Assembly (NCBI RefSeq): GCF_002119665.1
Contig: NZ_CP021111.1
Location: 3,782,001 to 3,846,000 of the forward strand
Direction: 5' to 3'
Origin: Bordetella genomosp. 13
GTDB lineage: Bacteria > Pseudomonadota > Gammaproteobacteria > Burkholderiales > Burkholderiaceae_B
Length of the DNA stretch: 64,000 nt
Under the pieces are notes generated by a model that did not search any database, was not told where the DNA came from, and was given only the letters and a program-made list of their open reading frames with translations. Of this stretch, positions 30,101 through 38,287 are shown one piece after another. Position 1 is the first letter of the stretch. Every line of letters starts with the position of its first letter. Made by a program: the position numbers and the translations under genes.

Positions 30101-30703
30101 CAGTTCGCGCAGGATGTCCTCGACGCGGGTCAGGTTCTCGCGTGTGTCCGACAGGCGGTTCTCGGTTTCGCGGCGGCGCTCTTTATAGCGCGACACCCCT
30201 GCGGCTTCTTCGAGGAACACCCGCAGCTCTTCGGGCTTGGCCTCGATCAGCCGGTTGATCATGCCCTGCCCGATGATGGCGTAGCCGCGCGCGCCCAGGC
30301 CGGTGCCCAGGAAGATGTCGTGGATGTCGCGCCGACGGACCTGCTGGTTGTTGACGTAGTAGCTGCTGGTGCCGTCGCGCGTCAGCACGCGCCGCACCGC
30401 GATCTCGGCGTAGGTGCTCCATTGCCCCGCGGCCCGGCCCTCGCTGTTGTCGAACACCATCTCGACCGACGCCCGCGCGGCCGGCTTGCGGTTGCCCGAG
30501 CCGTTGAAGATGACGTCCTGCATGGACTCGCCGCGCAGTTCGGACGCCTTGGCCTCGCCCAGCACCCAGCGCACCGCATCGATGATGTTCGACTTGCCGC
30601 AGCCGTTCGGCCCCACCACGCCCACCAGCTGGCTGGGAACGGGGATGACGGTGGGGTCGACGAACGACTTGAAGCCGGCGAGTTTGAGCTGGGTGAGGCG
30701 CAC
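27173..30703 (-). CDS. smc: Chromosome segregation protein SMC
   Basis: The core ATPase of the SMC-ScpAB condensin that compacts and segregates chromosomes; 1,176 residues from a GTG start at 30703, giving MRLTQLKLAGFKSFVDPT, the conserved N-terminus. A longer frame to 30946 has no similarity and is rejected. Walker A GPNGCGKS is at 31-38. Two long Glu/Ala/Arg-rich coiled coils flank a hinge in the middle (near LAGLGRLWQKLHVEPGWETA), and the C-terminal head has LLSGGEKALTATAL and CLLDEVDAPLDDAN. It leads the smc-zipA-ligA operon and is divergent from lplT. Confidence 0.96.
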   Translation of the reverse strand: MRLTQLKLAGFKSFVDPTVIPVPSQLVGVVGPNGCGKSNIIDAVRWVLGEAKASELRGESMQDVIFNGSGNRKPAARASVEMVFDNSEGRAAGQWSTYAEIAVRRVLTRDGTSSYYVNNQQVRRRDIHDIFLGTGLGARGYAIIGQGMINRLIEAKPEELRVFLEEAAGVSRYKERRRETENRLSDTRENLTRVEDILRELGSQLEKLEAQAEVARQYRDLQADGEKKQFALWLLKETGARDERQRKSQDMAQAQNALEAAIASLRAGEAELESRRQAHYAAGDAVHAAQGQLYEANAQVSRLEAEIRHVVDSRNRLQARREQLQAQIAEWGAQQEHCTEQIAQAEEDLATGAARTEEARARAEDAHASLPGIEARVREAAASRDSMRGDLARVEQNLALAAQTQRDADRQLQTLEQRRERLQQELRELQAPDPARLEQLAGDRAAGEDQLEFAQGELAELEGRVPEADAQRSRAQSEAHTEAQTLARLEARLAALVKLQEDVQKQGALEPWLARHELAGLGRLWQKLHVEPGWETALESVLRERMAALEVRSLDWARAFAEDAPPARLAFYQLPTPAPAPAAPAGLTPLASLLRITDPDLKALLNDWLRNVYTSPDLAQALAGRAALPEGAACVVKAGHLVDAHSVRFYAPDSEQAGLLARQQEIENLQREIKAQQLIADQARAAVARAEAAWQQVSQAIAPARQRVAEVTRRVHDIQLEHSRLQQQAEQTGERAARLRQDIDELAAHEEDLRATREEAEARFETLDAELAEVQSRFADAEMAGEDLAAQAEAARTTLRELERAAQEAEFAERSVQVRIGDLQRNRQLAADQSQRARTELEQLESDLSDLDASASQAGLQDALEQRAEREEALNRARQELDNLSAGLRSADEQRMQQERGLEPLRARITELQLQEQAARLAEEQFTEQLNAREVDREALARELAEQPDEWRRASWLQSEVGRISRQIDALGPVNLAALDELTSSRERKTFLDAQQQDLLTAIETLEDAIRKIDRETRELLQETFNTVNGHFGELFPRLFGGGEAKLTMTGDEILDAGVQVMAQPPGKRNSTIHLLSGGEKALTATALVFALFKLNPAPFCLLDEVDAPLDDANTERYANLVSAMSEQTQFLFISHNKIAMQMAKQLVGVTMQEQGVSRIVAVDIDSAVQMATEAA

Positions 30704-31005
30704 AGTACGAAGACGGAGCGGGTTGTATGAACGGACCGGGTGGGACGGAAAGACGCGCGCGGGGGCCTTGCGTATGGACCTGACGACGGCCGCGGATACG
30801 AAAGCGGCCCCTGGGGGCCGGCGGATACGGGTCGTATGATACCCCAGGCCGACAAGGCGGAAACGTGAGCAATCGTAGGGTGGCGGCGCATGCGGGCCGG
30901 GCCTCGGGGCCGGAGCCATTACATGGACGCTATACTCGCTGGACACGTAGTCGATAGCGCAAACTTTCCGCCAGCGGCGCGGCCGCGGGCAGCGGGGACA
31001 TCCTT
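30704..31005. other. Divergent spacer between smc and lplT
   Basis: This 302-bp gap should hold both promoters. I see GCGGATACG twice (30792-30800, 30821-30829), a perfect CGGCCCC-TG-GGGGCCG hairpin between the copies (30805-30820), and ATACG-GGT-CGTAT (30825-30837). TATACT at 30931-30936 could be a -10 for lplT but lacks a good -35. No credible small gene is present. Confidence 0.45.
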
Positions 31006-32319
31006 TTGAAACGCGGGTTTTATCTGGTCATGGCCGCGCAGGCCTTCTCGTCCATGGCGGACAACGCGCTGTTCATTGCCGCGATCGCCCTCATCCTCGA
31101 ACTGAGCGGCCCAGACTGGATGGCTCCGGCCATGAAGTGGACCTTCGCCCTGTCGTACGTGGTGCTGGCCGCTTTCGTGGGCGCGGTGGCCGACACCTTC
31201 CCCAAGGGTCGGGTCATGTTCGTGACCAACGCGCTGAAGGTCGGCGGCTGCCTGATGATGTTCTCGTACGCGAACCTGGGCGTCGAGCAGGGGTACCAGC
31301 CCTACCTGGTATGCCTGGCCTATGCCGTGGTCGGCGTGGGCGCCGCGGCCTACTCGCCGGCCAAGTATGGCATCGTCACCGAGATGCTGCCGCCCAACAA
31401 GCTGGTGGTGGGCAACAGCTGGATCGAAGGCCTGACCGTGCTGTCCATCATCATCGGCACGGTGCTGGGCGGCGCCCTGATCTCCCCCAAGGTGTCCCAG
31501 CTGCTGCTGACGCACCCGACCATCGGCGGGCTGGTGCACACTCCCGCCGAGGCTGCCATTCTGGTGATCGCCGCGGTCTACCTGCTTGCGGCGCTGTGCA
31601 ACCTGCTGATACCGCCTACCCACGTGCGCTATCCGCCTCAGCAGAAGAATCCCATCCGCCTCGTCCGTACCTTCGGCGGCTACGTGCGCGTGCTGTGGCG
31701 CGACAAGCTCGGCCAGATCTCGCTGGCCGTCACCACTCTCTTCTGGGGTGCGGGCGCCACGCTGCAGCTCATCGTCATCGAATGGGGCCGCGATCACCTG
31801 GGCTACCGGCTGGACGAAGCCTCCGTGCTGATGGGCGTGGCCGCGGTGGGCACGGTGGTGGGCTCCGTCCTGGCCGGCCGCATCCCGCTGCGCAGCGCCC
31901 TGTGCGTGCTGCCGGTAGGCGCCGGGATGGGGCTGGTGGTGCTGCTGATGCCGCTGGTCTATTCGCCCTGGGCCATCTATACGCTGCTGCTGATCATCGG
32001 CGCGCTGGCCGGCTTCTTCGTGGTGCCCATGAACGCCCTGCTGCAGCATCGCGGCCACGTGCTGCTGTCGGCCGGGCACTCCATCGCGGTGCAGAACTTC
32101 AACGAGCAGCTCAACATCTTGCTGATGGTCGCCGTCTACACGCTGATGCTGTGGGCCGACATGTCCATCAACACCATCATCGTGGTGTTCGGCCTGGTGG
32201 TGTTCCTGCTGATGGCGCTGGTCATGTACTGGAGCCGCCTGAACCGCCGGGCCGACCCCGAGCTGCTGCACCAGATCGGCCAGGAAGGCCACGGCAAGGC
32301 GCTGGGCGCGGGCCACTGA
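31006..32319 (+). CDS. lplT: Lysophospholipid transporter LplT (MFS)
   Basis: An inner-membrane major-facilitator protein that flips lysophospholipids inward for re-acylation. The 437 residues have about 12 hydrophobic segments. Family marks are FSSMADNALFIAAIALI, AYSPAKYGIVTEMLPPNKLV and GNSWIEGLTVLSIIIGTVLG. The reading frame seems to start at a TTG (31006, MKRGFYLVMAAQAF) after GGGGAC; an ATG at 31030 would remove eight residues. E. coli LplT is fused or adjacent to acyltransferase aas, but no aas is near here. Confidence 0.9.
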   Translation: MKRGFYLVMAAQAFSSMADNALFIAAIALILELSGPDWMAPAMKWTFALSYVVLAAFVGAVADTFPKGRVMFVTNALKVGGCLMMFSYANLGVEQGYQPYLVCLAYAVVGVGAAAYSPAKYGIVTEMLPPNKLVVGNSWIEGLTVLSIIIGTVLGGALISPKVSQLLLTHPTIGGLVHTPAEAAILVIAAVYLLAALCNLLIPPTHVRYPPQQKNPIRLVRTFGGYVRVLWRDKLGQISLAVTTLFWGAGATLQLIVIEWGRDHLGYRLDEASVLMGVAAVGTVVGSVLAGRIPLRSALCVLPVGAGMGLVVLLMPLVYSPWAIYTLLLIIGALAGFFVVPMNALLQHRGHVLLSAGHSIAVQNFNEQLNILLMVAVYTLMLWADMSINTIIVVFGLVVFLLMALVMYWSRLNRRADPELLHQIGQEGHGKALGAGH

Positions 32320-32374
32320 GCCGGCCGCGCGCCGCGCTGCCAGCCGCTAGCCGCACGTCGCCAAGCGCGCGCCA

Positions 32375-33340
32375 CTAGCCGCGCGCCGCCAGCCGAAGAT
32401 CCTGCCAGCTGCGGGCTTTTTCGATGGGGCTGCGCAGCAGATAGGCCGGGTGGTAGCTGACGACGACCGGAATCTGCCTGCCCTCGCTTTCCACATGGTG
32501 CACGCGCCCGCGCAGGTTGCCGATGGTGGCATCGGTGCCCAGCAGCGTCTGCGCCGCGAAGCGCCCCAGCACCAGGATGCGCTCGGGCTTGAACAGCGCG
32601 ATCTGCCGCATCAGGTACGGCGCGCACGCCGCCACCTCTTCGGGCGTGGGATTGCGGTTGCCGGGCGGCCGGCACTTGATCACATTGGCGATGAACACGT
32701 CGCGCTCGCGGCTCATGCCGACCGAGGCCAGCATGGCGTCCAGCAACTGGCCCGAACGCCCCACGAAGGGCAGGCCCTGCCGGTCTTCCTGTTCGCCGGG
32801 CGCCTCGCCCACCACCATCCAGCGCGGATTGGCCGCCCCCATGCCGAACACGGCATGGCGCCTTCCCTGGCACAGTCCGCACGCGGTACAGCCCGAGACC
32901 ATGCCGTGCAGCGTTTCCACGTCGGCGGCTTCGATCCGGCGCAGGCGGGCCTGTCTGTCTTCGGCGGACTCTTGCGCGACGGGCGTCGCGGCGCCGCGCG
33001 CGGCGGCGGGGGCCGGCCGGGCGGCAGGCGGCGTGGGACGCGCGGCAGCGGCCGCGGCCCCTGCTTCAGCAGTTGGCGCACGCGAAGGCGCGGCGGCAGC
33101 GGACCGCGCCGGCGCCGCAGGCGCGGCCGGTGACTGTGCTGGCCGCCCCACTGCTGCGGCTTCCCTCGCGGCCACGCGCGCAGGCTCCTGCGCCGGCACG
33201 AGCGGCGCCGGCTCGGCCACCTGCGGCTTCGGCTCGCGCAGCCACGTCTTCTCGATGCCGATCTCACGCAGCCACAGGCGCTGCAGCGGATTGACGCGCG
33301 GGGCGGCCATGCCGCCGCCCGGGACGGGCTGGCCGGTCAT
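32375..33340 (-). CDS. Family 4-type uracil-DNA glycosylase (Fe-S)
   Basis: Removes uracil from DNA. The C-terminal 190 residues form the UDG domain. A 4Fe-4S ligand pair lies in GCTACGLC, motif 1 is VVGEAPGEQEDRQGLPFVG, then VFIANVIKCRPPGNRNP, ILVLGRFAAQTLLG and VVSYHPAYLLRSP. The first ~125 residues are Pro/Ala-rich and probably disordered, preceded by a short conserved start (NPLQRLWLREIGIEKTW). Older annotations call the family SPO1 DNA-polymerase-related. Its ATG at 33340 overlaps the tsaB-rimI stop, so the pair is coupled. Confidence 0.92.
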   Translation of the reverse strand: MTGQPVPGGGMAAPRVNPLQRLWLREIGIEKTWLREPKPQVAEPAPLVPAQEPARVAAREAAAVGRPAQSPAAPAAPARSAAAAPSRAPTAEAGAAAAAARPTPPAARPAPAAARGAATPVAQESAEDRQARLRRIEAADVETLHGMVSGCTACGLCQGRRHAVFGMGAANPRWMVVGEAPGEQEDRQGLPFVGRSGQLLDAMLASVGMSRERDVFIANVIKCRPPGNRNPTPEEVAACAPYLMRQIALFKPERILVLGRFAAQTLLGTDATIGNLRGRVHHVESEGRQIPVVVSYHPAYLLRSPIEKARSWQDLRLAARG

Positions 33341-34692
33341 TCGCCGCTCCGCGCGATGGACTTGTACATCACCAGCGCATCCTCGCGTTTGCCATTACCG
33401 CTGGGATAATAGCCCTTGCGCACGCCGACCTTCAGGTAGCCCGCGCGTTCATAGAAGCGCAACGCCCCGGGGTTGGAAGGCCGCACCTCGAGCAGGATGC
33501 CCGGAAGGCCAGCCTGAGACGCGCGCCCCTCACACCATGCCAGCAGCCGATTGCCCAGGCCGCGGCGATGCAGCGCCGGCTGCACGGCGATGACCAGCAG
33601 ATGCGCCACGTCGGGCGCCAGCATCAACACACAGAACCCGGCCAGCCGGCCGTCCTGGCGCAGCACGCAGCCCGGATAGCCCGCGGCCAGCCCATCGGCG
33701 AAATTGCCGCGGGTCCAGGGAAAGGCCTGCACCCGGGCCTCGAGATCGGCGATGTCGTCCAGGTCGGCCGCGGTCATCGGTTGGACTTCTACGGGCTGAG
33801 CGGCGCCGGATGAATCAACGGACTGCGCTTCGGCGGGCGCCCCCACGCCGGGCGCTTCCGGCACATCGGGCGCCGAAGCCGAGGAAGCCTCCACAACCGA
33901 CGGCACGCACGCGGCGGCCGCTGCCATCTGGCTGGCCGCGCGCGGATTTCCGCCCTGGCCCGCCATCCGCTCGGCCGTCGTGAATGCGACCTTGTCGCGC
34001 ACGTACAGCGGGGCGGCCTCTTCGGGCGGCACGGCTTCGCCGCGCAGCCAGGCGCGGTGCGCCAGCCGCGCCACCGCGGTCGCCGAGGGGCGGCCCGCGC
34101 CGCTGCGATGCTGGCCGGTCCCCGCCTCGGCCAGCGCCGGATAGGCATCCCAGGCATCGCCGGCCAGCAGCAGGTGCACGTCGCGGCCGGCCTGGCCGGA
34201 CCATTGCGGCAGCTGATGCAGGGCCCACGGCATGACCTCGGCCGCCGCGATCAGCATGGGGGACTGCATTTCGCGCCAGCTGTCGGCCAGGCGCAGATAG
34301 GCGGCCAGGTATACCTCTTCCATGCGCGCGTCCAGCGCCACCAGCGCGACCTGGCCCTCTTGCGCGCCGCTGTCGTCCGCCACGGCCAGATGGGACACGA
34401 CGGGCAACACCGGCACGCCCAGGCCCAGGGCCACGCCCTGCGCCACGCCGCAGGCCACGCGCAGGCCCGTGAAACCACCCGGGCCCTGGCCGAACGCCAC
34501 CGCATGCAGGGCCGCAGGCCCCAGGCCGGCGCGCGCCAGCAACTCTCGCGCCATGGGAAGCAGGCGCTCGGCGTGTTCCTGGGCGCCGTCGTGCTCGAGC
34601 AGGTCGATGCGCTCGGGGCCGGCGTCGTCCCGCAGCAGGGCCACGCCGCAGCGCGACGACGAGGTCTCGAAGGCCAGAATGTTGAGGTTCAT
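33337..34692 (-). CDS. tsaB: Bifunctional TsaB - RimI fusion protein
   Basis: One 451-residue protein with two normally separate functions. Residues 1 to about 243 are TsaB, the dimerisation partner of TsaD in making t6A at tRNA position 37 (LAFETSSSRCGVALL and FGQGPGGFTGLRVACG). Residues 244-300 are an Ala/Ser/Pro-rich linker. Residues 301-451 are a GNAT acetyltransferase of the RimI type, which acetylates ribosomal protein S18, with the acetyl-CoA loop HRRGLGNRLL at 376-385 and NPGALRFYERAGYLKVG. The start at 34692 (MNLNILAFETSSS) is the family start; upstream in-frame codons have no similarity. tsaB and rimI are neighbours in many genomes, so fusion is a modest step. Confidence 0.93.
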   Translation of the reverse strand: MNLNILAFETSSSRCGVALLRDDAGPERIDLLEHDGAQEHAERLLPMARELLARAGLGPAALHAVAFGQGPGGFTGLRVACGVAQGVALGLGVPVLPVVSHLAVADDSGAQEGQVALVALDARMEEVYLAAYLRLADSWREMQSPMLIAAAEVMPWALHQLPQWSGQAGRDVHLLLAGDAWDAYPALAEAGTGQHRSGAGRPSATAVARLAHRAWLRGEAVPPEEAAPLYVRDKVAFTTAERMAGQGGNPRAASQMAAAAACVPSVVEASSASAPDVPEAPGVGAPAEAQSVDSSGAAQPVEVQPMTAADLDDIADLEARVQAFPWTRGNFADGLAAGYPGCVLRQDGRLAGFCVLMLAPDVAHLLVIAVQPALHRRGLGNRLLAWCEGRASQAGLPGILLEVRPSNPGALRFYERAGYLKVGVRKGYYPSGNGKREDALVMYKSIARSGE

Positions 34693-34822
34693 GATACGGA
34701 ATTGTACGAAATCAGGGGAATCTCCCTGAAAAAACCGAGAGATTTCAACCGATACGCGCAATGTGTAATATCTTGTGAATTCGCGATTGCCCCCGGTTCT
34801 TGTCACTGTTACATTTCCGGCC

Positions 34823-35557
34823 ATGAATACTCAAAACACCACCCCCATCCGCAAGATCCTCGTCGTTGACGACGATCCTCGTCTTCGCGATCTGCTGCGG
34901 CGCTACCTGTCGGAACAAGGGTTCAACGTATTCGTCGCCGAGGATGCCAAGGAAATGGGCAAACTCTGGCAGCGCGAACACTTCGACCTGCTCGTCCTCG
35001 ACCTGATGCTGCCCGGCGAAGACGGCCTGTCGATCTGCCGCCGGTTGAGGGGCGGGCACGACAACACGCCGATCATCATGCTCACGGCGAAAGCCGAGGA
35101 AATCGACAGGATCGTCGGCCTCGAAATGGGCGCGGACGACTACCTGTCCAAACCGTTCAATCCCCGAGAGCTGCTGGCACGGATCAACGCGATCCTGCGA
35201 CGCCGTGGTACCGAGGAACACCCGGGCGCGCCCAGCCAGGAAAACGAATCCATCGCCTTCGGGCCCTACGTGCTCAACCTGTCCACGCGCACCCTCACCC
35301 GCAACGGCGAGCAAGTGCCCATCACCACCGGGGAATTCTCGGTGCTGAAGGTATTCGCCCGCCACCCCAAGATTCCGCTGTCGCGCGACAAGCTGATGGA
35401 ACTGGCGCGCGGCCGCGAATACGAAGCGTTCGATCGCAGCCTGGACGTACAGATCTCGCGTCTGCGCAAGCTGATCGAGCCCAACCCCTCCAAGCCGGTC
35501 TTCATCCAGACGGTATGGGGCCTGGGCTACGTCTTCGTCCCGGATGGCGGAAGCTGA
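34823..35557 (+). CDS. ompR: OmpR-family response regulator (OmpR / RisA orthologue)
   Basis: A 244-residue two-component regulator. The receiver domain (1-125) has the acidic pocket VVDDD, phospho-acceptor Asp60 in LLVLDLMLPGEDG, the Thr/Ala switch MLTAKAEE and Lys in LSKPFNPRELLARI. A winged-helix DNA-binding domain follows, ending FIQTVWGLGYVFVPDGGS. The ATG at 34823 gives MNTQNTTPIRKILVVDDD. The kinase gene overlaps its end by 14 bp. The set-up next to ahpC-ahpD resembles the Bordetella risAS locus, so RisA is the probable orthologue; targets cannot be read here. Confidence 0.9.
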   Translation: MNTQNTTPIRKILVVDDDPRLRDLLRRYLSEQGFNVFVAEDAKEMGKLWQREHFDLLVLDLMLPGEDGLSICRRLRGGHDNTPIIMLTAKAEEIDRIVGLEMGADDYLSKPFNPRELLARINAILRRRGTEEHPGAPSQENESIAFGPYVLNLSTRTLTRNGEQVPITTGEFSVLKVFARHPKIPLSRDKLMELARGREYEAFDRSLDVQISRLRKLIEPNPSKPVFIQTVWGLGYVFVPDGGS

Positions 35558-36986
35558 CCGAAATGCCCGTTCCGGGCAGGAGCGCGGTCTCGTGCCCCGC
35601 CTACGCAGAATCTTTCGCAATCTGACATCACGTCTGCGCCTGGGCTTGTTCGGGCGCACGTTCCTCTTGCTGGCCACGCTCATGCTGGTCAGCCTTGGCG
35701 CGTGGCTGCAGGTCTTCTTCAGCATGGAGCTGGGACCGCGCGCCAACCAGATGGCCCAGCGGGTGATCACCGCGGTCAACATCACCCGCACCGCCCTCAT
35801 CTACTCGCAGAACGACGAGCGCAGCAAGCTGCTGCTGGACCTGGCCACCAACGAAGGCATCCAGGTCTATCCCCGCGAGGTCACCGACTTTACCGAAGGC
35901 CTGCCCGACGACGACTACTGGCAGCGCGTCGCCCAGCATATCCGCGCCCGCTTCGGCACGGACACGCAGATCGCCTGGGGGGTCAATCAGGTACCCGGCT
36001 TCTGGGTCAGCTTCCAGATTGACCAGGATCTCTACTGGCTGGTGTTCGAGCGCGAACAGATCGGGCTGACCGGCGGCATCGAGTGGCTGGGCTGGGGCGC
36101 TACCGCGCTGCTGCTGTCACTGGTGGGCGCGGCCGTCAGCGTGGGCTTCGTGAACCGGCCGCTCTCTCGCCTGGCGCGCGCCGCGCAGGTGCTGTCGCGC
36201 GGCGAAACGCCGGCGCCCCTGCCCGAGCAGGGGCCGCTCGAGATCCGCGACCTGAATTCCGCTTTCAATCGGATGTCCAAAGACCTGCGGCAGGCCGAAG
36301 CCGACCGTGAACTGATGCTGGCGGGCATCTCGCACGACTTGCGCACGCCGCTGGCGCGCATGCGCCTCGAAATCGAAATGAGCGGTGTGTCGGAAGATGC
36401 ACGCCAGGCCATCGACGACGACCTGGCTCAGATCGACCACAGCATCGGCCAGCTGATGGAATACGCCCGCCCTGCCGGCACCCTGCCCCAGTTGGCGACC
36501 GACGTGTCGTCGGTGCTGCAAGAGCTGTACGAGCGCGAGCGCAGCCACACGGCCTCGCTGGGCGGCGAGCTCGAGGCCAATATCGAGCCGGGCCTGCGCG
36601 CGCGCATCACGGCGCTCGACCTGAAGCGCATCGTAGGCAATCTCATCGAGAATGCCCGCCGCTACGGCCGCTCCACCGACGGGCTGGCCCACCTGGTCAT
36701 GACGGTGCAATCCGAGGGCAGTATTTTGGCCATCGAGGTCTGTGACCGCGGGCCGGGCATCGCGCCCGAGGAAGTCGAACGCCTGCTGCGCCCCTTCTCG
36801 CGCGGCGAGGCTGCCCGCACAGGCGTCAGCGGCGCGGGCCTGGGCCTGGCCATCGTCGAGCGGCTGCTGAAACACGTCGGCGGTTCGCTGAAAATGCAGC
36901 CGCGACCAGGCGGCGGACTGACGGCGCGCATAGAGCTGCCCAAAGCCAAATTTAGAAATTATCAATTAGACATCGAAAACCAATAG
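35544..36986 (+). CDS. envZ: Sensor histidine kinase (EnvZ / RisS-like)
   Basis: The partner kinase of the OmpR-type regulator, 480 residues, starting inside its last codons. An N-terminal membrane segment (about 38-60) and a second near 178-202 bracket a periplasmic domain of about 115 residues. A HAMP linker (NRPLSRLARAAQVLSRGE) leads to the H-box HDLRTPLARMRLE. The catalytic domain has the N-box NLIENARRYG, G1 DRGPGI and G2 GAGLGLAIV. The tail is slightly longer than usual and its last bases carry the likely ahpC promoter. The stimulus is unknown. Confidence 0.9.
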   Translation: MAEADRNARSGQERGLVPRLRRIFRNLTSRLRLGLFGRTFLLLATLMLVSLGAWLQVFFSMELGPRANQMAQRVITAVNITRTALIYSQNDERSKLLLDLATNEGIQVYPREVTDFTEGLPDDDYWQRVAQHIRARFGTDTQIAWGVNQVPGFWVSFQIDQDLYWLVFEREQIGLTGGIEWLGWGATALLLSLVGAAVSVGFVNRPLSRLARAAQVLSRGETPAPLPEQGPLEIRDLNSAFNRMSKDLRQAEADRELMLAGISHDLRTPLARMRLEIEMSGVSEDARQAIDDDLAQIDHSIGQLMEYARPAGTLPQLATDVSSVLQELYERERSHTASLGGELEANIEPGLRARITALDLKRIVGNLIENARRYGRSTDGLAHLVMTVQSEGSILAIEVCDRGPGIAPEEVERLLRPFSRGEAARTGVSGAGLGLAIVERLLKHVGGSLKMQPRPGGGLTARIELPKAKFRNYQLDIENQ

Positions 36987-36994
36987 CGTAAAAT
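36966..36994 (+). promoter_or_regulatory. Sigma-70-like promoter for ahpC-ahpD inside the kinase gene end
   Basis: TTAGAC (36966-36971) and TAAAAT (36989-36994) are separated by exactly 17 bp in a strongly AT-rich patch that spans the kinase stop codon. The predicted leader is about 50 nt and contains a small hairpin, GACCC/GGGTC (37005-37022). This gives ahpC its own promoter apart from ompR-envZ. No clear OxyR pattern was found. Confidence 0.55.
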
Positions 36995-37052
36995 TAGGTG
37001 TCTCGACCCTGCTTGCGGGGTCTGCTTCACCCAACACCCAAACGGAGTACAC

Positions 37053-37601
37053 ATGAAAACTGTTGGCGACAAACTCGAGCCCTTCAAGGTCACCGGCGTC
37101 AAGCCCGGCTTCAACCAGCACGAAGAAAACGGCGTTTCGGCTTTCGAGGACATCACCGAAAGCTCGTTCCCCGGCAAGTGGAAGGTGATCTACTTCTACC
37201 CGAAGGACTTCACCTTCGTGTGCCCCACCGAAATCGTCGGCTTCAACAAGCTGGCCAAAGACTTCGAAGATCGCGACGCCGTCCTGCTGGGCGGTTCCAC
37301 GGACAACGAATTCGTCAAGCTGGCATGGCGCCGTGAGCACCCCGACCTCAACAAGCTGGGCCACTACCAGTTCGGCGACACCACCGGTGCGCTGATTGAC
37401 CAGCTGGGTGTGCGTGAAAAGGGTGCGGGCGTCGCGCTGCGCGCCACCTTCATCGTCGATCCCGACAACACCATCCAGCACGTTTCGGTGAACAACCTGA
37501 ACGTCGGCCGCAACCCCGAAGAAGTCCTGCGCCTGCTGGACGGCCTGCAAACCGACGAACTGTGCCCGTGCAACCGTTCGGTCGGCGGCGCCACGCTGTA
37601 A
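37053..37601 (+). CDS. ahpC: Alkyl hydroperoxide reductase AhpC (peroxiredoxin)
   Basis: A thiol peroxidase that reduces hydrogen peroxide, organic peroxides and peroxynitrite. It has 182 residues; the peroxidatic cysteine is Cys57 in FTFVCPTE and resolving cysteines lie at 171 and 173 (ELCPCNRSV). It belongs to the branch that pairs with AhpD instead of AhpF, and ahpD follows after 59 bp. A strong upstream promoter and neighbouring regulators fit an abundant stress protein. Confidence 0.95.
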   Translation: MKTVGDKLEPFKVTGVKPGFNQHEENGVSAFEDITESSFPGKWKVIYFYPKDFTFVCPTEIVGFNKLAKDFEDRDAVLLGGSTDNEFVKLAWRREHPDLNKLGHYQFGDTTGALIDQLGVREKGAGVALRATFIVDPDNTIQHVSVNNLNVGRNPEEVLRLLDGLQTDELCPCNRSVGGATL

Positions 37602-37660
37602 GCATTACCCTCGGCCCGGCTCGTCCGGGCTTTCCTTGCTCCAGAATATAGGTAAAAACT

Positions 37661-38179
37661 ATGGAATTCCTTTCTACCATTAAGGATCAACTGCCGGATT
37701 GGGCCAAGGACATCCGCCTGAATCTGGACTCGGTGATCGCCCGGTCCACGCTGGCGCAGGAAGACGCGCTGGGCGCTGCCCTGGCCGCCGCCTACGCGGC
37801 GCGCAGCCCGGTACTGATCGAGGCCATCAAGGGTGCGATGTCCGAAACCGACGCCAACGCCGCGCTGACGGCCGCGTCGCTGATGGGCATGAACAACGTC
37901 TGGTACCCCTACGTCGAAATGTCGGGCGACGCCCAGCTGAAGACGCTGCCGGCCCAGTTGCGCATGAATGCCTACGCCACCCACGGCGGCGTGGACAAGA
38001 AGCGCTTCGAACTGTTCGCGCTCGTGGCTTCCATCATCGGCAAGTGCCACTTCTGCGTGCAGTCGCACTTCGAGAACCTGCGCAAGGACGGCCTGAGCTC
38101 GGAGCAGCTGCGCGACGCCGGCCGCATCGCCGCGGTGATCAACGCCGCCGCGCTGGCGCTGGCAGCGCAAGGCAAGTAA
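37661..38179 (+). CDS. ahpD: Alkyl hydroperoxide reductase AhpD
   Basis: A carboxymuconolactone-decarboxylase-fold protein that recycles AhpC, 172 residues. The active-site set matches the Mycobacterium enzyme shifted by one: Glu117, Cys129, Cys132 and His136 in GKCHFCVQSH. The all-alpha sequence and length are typical. It probably shares a transcript with ahpC and ends at an intrinsic terminator (38220). The call is firm. Confidence 0.95.
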   Translation: MEFLSTIKDQLPDWAKDIRLNLDSVIARSTLAQEDALGAALAAAYAARSPVLIEAIKGAMSETDANAALTAASLMGMNNVWYPYVEMSGDAQLKTLPAQLRMNAYATHGGVDKKRFELFALVASIIGKCHFCVQSHFENLRKDGLSSEQLRDAGRIAAVINAAALALAAQGK

Positions 38180-38219
38180 GCGCAGGCAGCACGCGCCGCG
38201 CCGCAACGCCGGCGCCACG

Positions 38220-38257
38220 ATCCCCCCGGCATTCTGTTGCCGGCGGGGATTTTTTAT
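38220..38257 (+). terminator. Intrinsic terminator after ahpD
   Basis: ATCCCC and CCGGCA on the left pair with TGCCGG and GGGGAT on the right, across a short TTCTGT loop with one unpaired base. The stem is followed by TTTTTTATTTG. It lies 40 bp after the ahpD stop and 30 bp before the convergent LacI-type gene end. Confidence 0.85.
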
Positions 38258-38287
38258 TTGCGCGGACGCGTGACCGGGCTTCGCGGG

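Noticed and set aside
30704..30946. Longer N-terminus for SMC
   Set aside because: Residues before the GTG at 30703 have no similarity to SMC, whose start is strongly conserved.
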